A stretch of 64,000 nucleotides of DNA, from NCBI GenBank assembly GCA_030340625.1, contig JAOPHQ010002887.1, positions 46,001 through 110,000 of the forward strand, written 5' to 3'. The stretch's first letter is position 1. Each line of letters opens with the position of its first letter. This DNA comes from Merluccius polli. Its lineage: Eukaryota > Chordata > Actinopteri > Gadiformes > Merlucciidae. Below are positions 24,701 to 36,303 of the stretch, in pieces. Position numbers and translations under genes: made by a program. Under the pieces are notes generated by a model, which searched no databases, had not been told where the DNA came from, and saw only the letters and a list, made by a program, of their open reading frames with translations.

Positions 24701-27700
24701 GCCTGCCGTCTTAGCTAACTCCACATCCAGAGACCCAATGGGGACCCATCCTATTCCCTTTACTGAGCTCTCATAATCCTGCTTGTAGTTGTACTGTAGG
24801 GAAAAAAGACCGATAATGTCAGCTATGTAAGACATCAGGACACCCGCAAGAAGCAAGCATAAAAGCAAAACATATTTCCCTTAAAGAGGAAGTCTTACAT
24901 CGCTGGCATTGATGTTCATGTTACGGGCGAGTTGCAGGTTCATAGCATCAGGCATGAGACAGTAGCTGTGCTGGATCTTCTTATACCCAGCATTGGTCTG
25001 AACTTTGGAGGCCTGCTTGGCATGCACCAGGCTCATCATGTCTACTGGGGAGTGGTACTTCAGCTTGGCCTTGTGGTAGTCCTTCTTGTAGTTCTTCTCA
25101 CTCTGCATCTTGGCCACTTGCATGTAGTGCACCAGCAGGGGGTCGTCCTTGACGTTACGGAAGCCCACATGGTGGCCCCTAGCCTTCTCATAGGCCTTCT
25201 TGTATTGAACCTGAACGTCAAATAGAAAAGTGCATCTCTTGTTACTGGTTTTACCATTGCCTGATTCAGTGGTGCATTGTAGCAGATATGCTCAAACATA
25301 TACTGCATGTTAGTTCTGTCTAGTGACATAAACCATACCAGTGACAGAAACCTATTCAAGACTTTGTAGGTTTATTGTTTTTAGAACACTTACGTCACTG
25401 GCTGCGTGTCTGGCAGCCTTTGCGGCTTTGATGGAGATAGCATCAGGCTTCAAGTCATAGCCCTTGGCAATGGTCTCCTCCCAGGCCGCCTTGTAATAGT
25501 TCTGCAATTGAGTGACATAGTAAATTAAATCATCGATGGATTGAATCATTTAAAATGAATCGTATTGAACGATCTCATTTACAAATGACTGGAATGCCTA
25601 CCTTGCTGATGTTGTAGGCATTGCATCTGGCCTGTTGGAATTCAGGGATGTCAGGTGGCAGAGAATACTTCTGATGGATCGCCTCCAGACCTTTCTTGTA
25701 GAAACGCTATAGAGGACGCACACAGACAGGGTGAGATTAGGGAGGGCCGCATTAGCAAGCATCCATAGAGAGACTGGTGGGACTGTGGGTCTTACGTCGC
25801 TCCTCTGAAGCTGGTTGACTGCGGCCTGCAGCATGACGGGGTGGTCGTCAATAGCAGTGAAGGGGATGGTGTCTGGGTGCTGCCTATACTTTTTCTGCGA
25901 GGACAAAAACAAATCAAAAAGCAGGGAAATTAAGATGAGGCATTTTAATTGGTTGTATGGGTTGATTTGAGGGTTAAGGTTGACTTGGGTGAGGCTATGG
26001 AAAACATACCTCATTGAGAATCTCTCCAGCTTTCTTGACCTTCTCCACGTCCAAGGAACCGAAAGGTATCCATGGAGTACCCTTGGTGTAGGCGTTGTAG
26101 TCAGACTTGTACTGGTTCTGTCATGAGGGAGAAATACAATATATTCAGAACACTGTTGGTGGTGGTCATATCACAAACCGTAAGTCAGTTGAATATATTA
26201 TGGCCAGTATTAAATTAATCTCCCCCCATCTGCCTTTTAACAGACCATCACACTACACATTCTTACATCGCTCTGGATGATGTTGGACTTCTTGGCCAGG
26301 TCGAGAAGCACGCTGTCATAGGGCAGGAGGTAGCGGTTGCTGATTTTCTTGTACCCAGTCATGCTGGCGATGGCCTGGGACTTCTTGGCCAGCGTGACGG
26401 ACATCATGTCCAAGGAGGTGTGGTACTTGGTCTTGACCTTCTCGTAGTCCTTCTTGTACTCGCGCTGCAGAGACACGAGTGCAGTGCAAGAGAGCAGGAG
26501 GAGAAGGGGTTTGTTAAGTTACGCGCGCCCCCCACAGTGGTTCAGGGACATTGTGGGAGTGTACACAGCAACAATAGCGTTGTGGGTTTGTTTGTTAGGT
26601 ACATAAAACCTTACGTCACTCTGGATTTTGGCCACGTGAACGGAGTGCAGGATCTTGGGGTCGTCGTGGATGCTGAGTGCGCCCACCATGTGCCCTCTGT
26701 TCTTTTCATACTCCTTCTTGTATTTCACCTGGGGTGAGAAAAATGACATCCAGTTGTTGTTAAACACCAGAGACACAGTGACGGCTCCAGTGAAGACGGT
26801 GAATATGAATGTCACAGTGTACTCACGTCGCTGGCGATGTTTGTGTGAGCACGGGCTGCAAGGATCGAAATTGCATCCCCCTTCACCTCAAACTGCTTGG
26901 CTTTGGCTTTTTCCCAATCATACTTGTAGCAGTTCTGCAAAGAGACAATCATTAAAATATTAAAGCCAACATGGAATGAACATTTACTTTTTGATCTAAT
27001 ATCTTCAATCATATAATGCACATTGAACAGGGGATGCCCAAGTAAAGAAAATAACCTTACATTTTACATTAAAATGTATATACCTTAACTTCCTTTAAAC
27101 AGACAGGTCCGTAACTTTCCAACCAAAAATAGCACAATCAAGGTCTGGTCTATTTTGAAAGCATGTTTCACATTGTCTATAAGAGTAACCCAATCGTAAT
27201 TCATCAAGTATAAGTACGAGTATTACTGAACTGTAACGTTGGTTGAACTAATGAGTGACATGAAGAACTAATGAACTTACGTCACTCAGGTTGTAGGCGT
27301 TAACTCTGGACTGGATGAAGAAGGGATAATCCGGGGGCAGGCAATTCTTGGCCTTTGTCTGCTCATACTTGGCCTTGTAGTTGAGCTGCAAAAGAGCAAG
27401 AGGGGACTATTTAGAACTAATCTGATTCATCTGCAGAAGTCAAAAGCATTATTATTGAATAGTTAAAATACACTGGATAGCCACTCGATGGCAGCAGAGG
27501 ATGGACTGGGCTCTTTATCGCATATATATGTGTTACTCAGAACTGTGGGTTCCTCTGCGTAGCCAACCCCTCTCTGATGACAGGGTTTATTCTTGGCCAA
27601 CTGAGTCCATGCTGCTATTTATATTACAGAGAGATGGCTCTCCAGTTTCCATGGTGTCCACAGAAAGACAGCTGGCCTTAGTGGTCGGATGGGCCCGCGG

Positions 27701-28426
27701 CCATCGAGTCTCCAGTACAGATCTGATATGATCTCACCCCGGGGGGACATATGCCAATTGGAACAACTCTCACATCAGAAAATTAGCCCAATGTTAAAAA
27801 TGTGTTATAATTCGTATTCGAAAAATGTTTAAAATGTAAAAGGTCATACGTACATCACTTAGCTGTTGGGCATTGATGGCAGCTTGAACTTGAACTGGCG
27901 AATCTGTGACCTGTGTAAATTTCACCTTGTCCGGATGTTGCCGGTATACTTTCTGCAAAACAAAGCATTAAAAATACATTTTTAGTTTTTCTTTTTTTCA
28001 AAACCAGGGGGCTATTCATGAATGTTATTCACAGTAAGTAATTAGGGGATGCCAGGGACAGTGGATTGTCTCACATCTCTACACTGCTCAAGCTTCTTTT
28101 GGGCATCGTATTCAGGCGTCATGGTTTGAGGGTAGAAGCATCTCGTCTTGATGTCTTCATACTCCGCTTTGTAATTTTGCTGTGAGGTAAAAAACCCAGA
28201 AGTAAAGAACGAGTAAGGGGTCGGCTCATCGAGGAATTAGCACATTAGAACAATCGTAAATACATAAATGAAAAAAGTGACTTGACTTGCCTCGCTCTTG
28301 AATTCCTCAACTTTCTGGCAATGAAGCATGTAGATATCTTCATAGCTGCCGATATAGTGACCCTTCACCTCGCTGTCATACTTGTCTTTATAATGTGACT
28401 GGGGAGCAAAAGTTAACAATAAATAT

Positions 28427-28470
<44 letters not shown>

Positions 28471-31400
28471 ACAAAATATATTTTACATTATTTTGACAAT
28501 ACATGAAAGAGAGGACCAGTGAAAAAGGATAGAAAATAAAATGATGTTTAATAAAACACTCACATCGGAGAATTTCTTGAGAACAGAATCCATCTGGAAC
28601 TTGGGGGTGTCACAGTAGTTGATGCTGAAACCTCTGGACTTCTCATAATTCGCCTTGTACACTTTCTGCAAAAAGCAAAAACAAAGACAAATAATTATAT
28701 AAAAGTATGTACAAAAAGAATAAATACTTATTGAATTAATCATAAATCTATTGAATTATTTCAGAATCTGGCCAATGTCACATGTTTTTGTTGTTATTAT
28801 AAAACTATGATGATAAAATTAACCAATAAAACGTCATACAAGCTTACTCATTTCTTCCAATCAAGAATTGAATGCATGTAAAGACATGTTACAAAAGGTT
28901 GTAGTTCCACAGAATACACAACTTTTGTGTTTAACAGACAGAAAAACAATTGCAATGCCAGTGGTGATGAACCTGTCTAATCGGACGTGTACGATGAAAT
29001 GATTCACTCTATTTTCCCCAATTAAATGTCAGGTTTACATTTTGCCAACACTAACAATGAACAAAATAGTATTGCATAGCATTTTAACATTTGTGTGCAG
29101 TGTTATCGGCGGGGCTGCCATACTGCAGGGCCTCCCGGGCTACACCTACATCACTGAGGATGGTGCCGGCGTATCTGAGCTGTCTGAGGAGGGGGTTCTC
29201 TGTGGCAGGGAGCGTGTTGTAGTCAGACTTGTCTTTCGTCTTCTCGTAGTCCTTCTTGTATTTCACCTGGGGATGGAAACCAAAACCAAAACCAAAAGAA
29301 AACAGGATATAGTCAATATAAAGGTGTGGGTGTGGTTGTGGGGAGGGGGGTGTGTGTATGCGCCCCCGCTAGTGCGTGTGTGTGTGTGTGTGTGCGTGAG
29401 AGAGAAGGAGTGACGTGAAATGTTGCTGTTTCGACTGGTGTATTGACAGACTTAATAGACGGTCTGAACGGTTTTTTTTCCTCTTGCCAGAGTGACTCAT
29501 GTCTTTATTGTGTGGTAGGCGTGTGGGTTTGCTCCTCCTCAGGCCCAACGCACTACAACACATGCACATATTCTTGAATACGCTTTCTCGAAATCTGCTC
29601 TCTATGCAATCCATATGAATGAACTACAACTACTGCTACGTCAATTCCGGTTTCCTATACCACGTCTACAGTAATGATAAGATATCGTGCGCTGGATCCA
29701 AATGTCTCCTTTGAAACACTGCGATAACAACAGCCACCGCTCTGGACTCCATGTTAAGTCCCTGCGTCAGAGCAGGCGCGATGAGGCTGACTCACACTGT
29801 GGGTTGCGGTGGGTCAACGCTCTGCCGTGGGTTCCTCCTTTAGCGAGGTGTCTATTAAGACATGCTGTGGATGATGATGATGCTCGTGTTTATGTAAGAG
29901 TGGCGTGCGTAAGCGGCCGGTCGTGTGTGTGTGTGTGTGTGTGTGACGACGCGCTCACCGAGCTGGCGCTGGTGCCGGCCTTCTTGTTGGTGTTGTAAAC
30001 GGGCGTGTCCGTCTGCATGAAGTAGATTTGGTCTTTCGTGTCCTCGTAATGCTGCGTGTATCTCCTCTGGAGACGGAAAAAACGAGGAGGACGCACAAGT
30101 TGAACAGAATGACGATAACTGTTTGAAGAAAATGAAATCATATGTAGTTCATAACAGAATCAAAAATGATGAAGAATAATAACTTTTTTACATTGCTAAG
30201 GTTCTCCATGGCCACCCTGGCCGTGGCCACATCGAAGTAGGGCGTCTCGCACCATTGGCCCTTCACGTTCTTGTTGTAGTCCTCCTTGTACTTCAGCTGT
30301 TCATAATAAGAGAGAGACACACAGCATGACAAGCGTGGACATTACACAAGGAAGAGAACTACAATCACCATCAGGTAACGCCGTGGAGGGATGGACGGAT
30401 GGACGGATGGACGGATGGCTGTGAATAAAAATTCCCATGACTGGTTTGCTATTGTTGTACTTGGCCGCTCTCTCTTTCCCCGTCCCCAACGCTAATAATC
30501 AGACAGCAGGTGGTCACTCATCCCCACCGGTCTCCCAGGAGCTTGTGGCTCATACAATCTGACCCTCATTGAACTGCCCTTGCCCGTGTGTGTGTGTGTG
30601 TGTGTGTGTGAGTGTGTGTTGTTTCCATCCAGAGCCTTTGTTGTTCTGCCAAAGGTACGTTGGGTGTAAACCCAGAGAAGTTACACTAGAACTGTTTTTT
30701 TAGCAAGAGCATCACACACAAATCATTGTCGCCGTCAGTTTTCCGTCTTTCCATCCCTCCTTGTTGTGTCAAGGCTGTGATGGAGGTGTGTAGGAACGTC
30801 AAGGCTTACGTCACTGCGCTGGGTGAACACTTTCTTGGCCAGCTCCACCTCCGGGGGGTCGGCCAGGGAGGTGAACTTCAGCTTGCGCTGATCGTAACCC
30901 TTCTTGTACTGGATCTGTGAGGAGCAGGACAGACGAGGGGTGTCAAAACGTACAGAGGAGGACGTCTTTATCGGTCCAGATCAATAGTTGACCTTTCTCA
31001 GGCGACAAAGCGTGGGGATGGCGAGGCACCATTATATCTAATTATATCCCCGCCGCCCACTCCCTTGTGACATCGGCCCTGACAGTAGCAGATAATGTTG
31101 TTAAATCGTTTTGTGAATAAAAAAGAAGAAGCGAAAAGGTGAACACTGTAGCAGACGGTAGGGGGAAATGGTCACATGTTGATACGTTCAGCTGAGTCAG
31201 CACAAAAAACACGAAGCAGAAAAAAAAGAGGCGCGAGAGAGGAAACGCGAAACTGAAACCTGACCACTGGCTAACCAGTGTCCTAGAAACCACTGTGCCA
31301 CAACACTTTTTTCGTTGCATGCTGTATCCATTGTTGTTGTTTTTATACATAATTATAAAGTACCCCCCCCCCCCAAAAAAAAAAAAAAAGTCTACATTGA

Positions 31401-34400
31401 TGTTCCCTGCTTTTTTTTTTGTTTTGCTCTTTTTTTTTTTTACAATTTCTTTTTTTTTTCAGATTTATGTTTGTCCATACTGACAGAGATTAGTGTTGGA
31501 TCTCAACAGGGTTGAGTTTGGAGACAGTCGGGGACATTGGGGCCCTCACTTACGTCACTGAGGACCTGCTGAGCCTTGGCCACCCTGCGCAGCTCAGGGC
31601 TGTCGCTGTAAGGGTAGAAGCCGGTCTTCTCTTGATCCCAGTCCTCGGTGTACAGTTTCTGAACACAGAAGAGACACGCCACTCAGCAATTGTATCGCAT
31701 TGTGTCAACGCCATTTTACCGCGCCGTCGTGCGTTAGCAGCGGCGGTGGCGGTGACGGCGGCGGTGGTGCATGCTGATCGTTGTGCATCAGAACGGAGGG
31801 CCCTGTGCGTTTTGCAGCGGACGGTTTGGTAACGAACGGTGGCTTATGTTACACACCATTGGTTATTCATTAATGTGTTGCAAGATAAATGAGCAGTTTG
31901 AGTGTATGAAATATCTACACACTGTTCGCACTAGTTCTTCACCAGAAACTTTACCAATAACGGTGGGTAATGAAAAGAAGAAAAAAACATAATTATTAAC
32001 ATTTATGAATATCTTTTTTTTACAGATATATTACCATTTCAACATAACACTTAAATTGATATACAATAATTGATATGACACAATTAAAAGCTGTGAATGT
32101 AGTAACTGCCGAGTTAGAGAAATGAGTGGAAATAAAATGCTGCAATGTATTTTCCATTGCGTGCAGCACTGTGAGGCCTGCCGGTCTGAACCGGCGGTCT
32201 TCAGTTCCTCTACCTTGCTGTAGTTAGCAGCGTTCTTCACGGCCAGGACCAGCTCAGGGGCGTCGGGGGGCAGCAGGTACCGGTCCTTCGTCTCGTCCCA
32301 CTTCTGCCTGTACAGAACCTGAAGAGGAGGGAAAGCAGGGCATAATTACAAGTCCAGCAAAATATAGAAAATAAGTCAACGTTATTAAATAAATACTATT
32401 ATACCACAGCTTTGTTGAACACTTGATTCTGATTGGTCAATAATCCAAGGGTGTGCATTCATTTTCAATGACGGACACCTCAGACTTTTTACAATTCCAA
32501 ATCAATTTGCTGCAAATCCAACATCAACAACAACGGTCAAATACAACGATCCACCAGATGTCTGCTTGACAATGCAAAAAACAATATGCTCAATGCACCG
32601 CAAAAGAATATTTTAATTGCAGCTGATTAAGTCGATAAAAACCAATGATATAATAGATGAAAGTAACTAGCTAATATCTAATCATTGTTGGTAACTGTGG
32701 TTTTAGCTGAATAAACCATTCCGGGCTGTTCCGTTATTGGATAATAATAATGTAATAGTGTATTTGTTACTTAAACCCCAGGGGCCCTTACCTTGCTGAG
32801 CAGCTCGGACATGTGCTTGACATGGGCGATCTCCTTGGCCTCCCCGTCGTACAGGCTGGTGGTCCGGGCCTTGTTGCCCTCCATGCGGTACTTAACCTAC
32901 GGCACGACAATGCAGTGAGACTCCAATTACTCCACATTCATTTCCTCAGCTGATTTGTGGAGAATAAAACTCTACTACTTAGATGAAATGGTTTTTTTTT
33001 AGTAGTGGTTGAGAGAAAGGTGGGAGTATGTTGGGAGGTGTTGCATGTGTACTAGTCTGGGTTTTTAAATAGATAATTGCTCTCAGGGTCTTTTTATTAG
33101 ACTCGTGTGGGATGTGATTTGGGTCAAGAGCGAACACAAGGGTCCCTTGGCGATGCGGTACCTCGCTGAGCTGCTCCTGAGCTTTTCTGATGCGGATCAT
33201 CTCCGGGGTCTCGGTGGTGTGGGCCGGGGGCGTCCCCTTGGACTGGTCATACGCCTGGCGGTACTTATTCTGCAATAGGTATACCATCAAAATACCATGA
33301 GATCAAAATCCTGGAGACAGAAATCCTGGACATGGCCAATAGCCTCATTATTAAGGGCAGATGTGAAGGTAGAATTTGCAAATGTAATTGCTTGAAGGGG
33401 AAAACCCTTTAATGACTACTAATGACTATTGTGATTTTTTGGGAGTGGCTTTGTATGATCTGATGATGCACCTGTATGATGCATGATGATCTGTATGATG
33501 CACAGTAAAACACAATGTATTAACCACACCTTAACCACAGTTAGTGTTTAATTAAGTGTTTCCTGTTTTCTGTCAATTATTCTTGTGCGTCTTTCTGTGT
33601 TTTAGGTGCGTACATTTAAACAGGTTCCTTACGTGGCTGTATTGTTCCAGCATCTTCATGCTGTGAGCCAGGTAAGGTGTCATGAACTTAGAAGTATCCA
33701 CCTGGATCTTCTTCCTGACTCTCCTCGTGGGCAAGCCAGTCTGGAGAAGGTCAGAAGGAAGGTTAGTAAGGGACAATCCTGCTGGTGGTGACACAACCCA
33801 CCTACTTCTCAGACACTGCTTATGACAAGAGACGCCCCCAGCTTCATATGAAACCCTGAAGGTTTTACCATTAGGTTTGTTACTTAAACACAACTATACA
33901 ATCTCAATTTTCAAATTTTCAACTTTTTTATATTGCTATACTGCTACTGCTAAGAAAAACACTTACCTTTACCTACAAATATCAGAGTTAATTCTTTTAA
34001 TTTGCATTATTATGGAAATGCTGGTTTATTGTTATACTGTATAAACCATGCCAAGATTAGAGAGGAAATGCACTAAAATATTCTTCATAAGGAAAGTAAG
34101 GCAAACTATGATAACTACAACATTACCATGTAGTAAACATCTCCTCAGGCGAAATCAAAAGCAGGAACAAAAACAGGCTTGCATCATGTTTAGCGTTGAG
34201 CATTATACCACATATGCTTATTACATCACTGCTGGCAACATACTTCCATATATTGGGTACCCATAACGACCCAAACCGCATTATTACCCTGTCAGTTATT
34301 TCCATATTTCAGTTTAGTAACCTAGATTAGGTTATTTTGGTTAGTAAAAAAGCGAGATCAAGCAAACGGTTTGCTAAATAAATCCTGAGCACACACTTTT

Positions 34401-35917
34401 CTGGACCCAAAGAGGTTCAAGCGTCGCTGGCTTCCAATCTTCAGAAATGATTACGCCATTAGAGTTTAAGTTGAGCAGTTTCCAGTGAAATAGGCGGGGG
34501 GGTCAATCAATAACGGGCACATGCTGACAAGGAGGGACTAGCTCTGTTGGTTTCCTATGCGCCATTTCATTTCTCATTTCTCTTTTTTGTCAGTTTTGTT
34601 TTTACCTGAGCCTCAGTGGTTTGATGAGTGACAGTCGTAGTCGTAGTTATCTGCTCAACACATTGCAAATAGAGGACACACTCTGGGGTTTCAAACTCGC
34701 CACACGAGTCAATGGCACATTGGATTGGATTGAGGTTGATTTTTCCCCAGCTCTGGTGTACCCCCACCGCTAACCTGATCCCTCATTTCTCTGACTGTAT
34801 GTGGTGCTGTGTGGAGGCTGTCTAGTAAAACCAAGTAAAATACTACACAATTATGTGTACATGCCATATTAGCAACGATTGCATTCTGTCGACGTCAACC
34901 ATTGAAAGCTCCCGACTCCATTCACAAGATACATCGTTCTCACACATCCCCTCCGGCTGAATGTGCTGTAATTAAGAACGTGATTTAATTAAGTGTTATA
35001 TTCTGGAGGGATAAGGAGGCCTAGCTCTGGTTGTATTTATATACACCTGTCTGCTTGAATCCCCCCCCCTCTCCCCATGTGAACCCCAAGCACCCATGTG
35101 AACTGCTCAAGACCCTACTGTCACTGTCACTATGACTGCATGTGTATTGATTATTGATAGATCACTTTAATCATCTCTATATGTGTGTTCACCCACACAC
35201 ACATTCACATAAACTTTCCTTTGCAAATCAAGCAGCTTAAGAGTACAATCGGTGAACTCTCTGCGTGTAACCTAGTATCCCACAAATAGCATTTTGTGTC
35301 TAACTTTAACCATGGCAGACGGGGCGGTGTGTGTGTGTGTGTGGGGGGGGGGGGGGGGCAGAATTACAGTGACCTCCCCTGGGACGGCAACATCACAGAT
35401 GAGTAGTCGGAGGGCCGCGCAGAATTGGAAACAGCCACACGGGCCAAGCTATGTGGAAAAGGTGCTGTACAGTAGAAAATCCCCCCGGAGGCAACATGAA
35501 TAAACCCACCCATGGCTGCTAACAGTGTGTGTGTGCACAGAGCAAGATGTAACCCATGGCCAGAGCTGAGGGAAAGAACATCTCAATTCCTTTTACACTT
35601 TAACATCGGTAAGAAAGGCTTCTTTATCTGCATCTGTCAGACAGGAGAGAACCATACGCTCACATGAAGCCCCCCCCCCTCCTCCGCCCCCCCCCCCCCC
35701 CCCCCCCCCGCGCCCGCCCACACTCGTCCTATTTACACACCAACAGGCATGGGAAGAACCGCGCAAATATAGAGTATTTGCACGGTTTCTAAGAGGTTCG
35801 AATTAGCATATATTACCCCCACCCCCACTGGTTTCTCTCTGCCTCCCTCCCGCTCTCTCCCCCATCCTCTCTCTCTCTGTCTCTCTCTCTCTCTACCTCT
35901 CTCTCTCTCTCTCCCCC

Positions 35918-35971
<54 letters not shown>

Positions 35972-36119
35972 CTCTCTCCTCTTTTCTCTCTGCTGTCCCA
36001 GCAGGTAGTTTTTCCATGCCTCCCCCTCCCCTAAGCACATTCTATCGATGTGACGTTAACAGAACCCCAAACTATGGGAAAGTGATTTACAGCACCATGG
36101 CTCAAGCCTTCCACTCTCT

Positions 36120-36171
<52 letters not shown>

Positions 36172-36195
36172 TCTCCCCTCCCCTCTGTCTCTCTG

Positions 36196-36239
<44 letters not shown>

Positions 36240-36265
36240 CTCTCCCCCCCTCTGTCCCTCTCTCG

Positions 36266-36303
<38 letters not shown>

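Noticed and set aside
9329..25210. Regularly spaced repeats that could suggest a CRISPR array or satellite
   Set aside because: The repeat unit is a 1.1-1.6 kb coding cassette with introns, and the encoded modules are nebulin.
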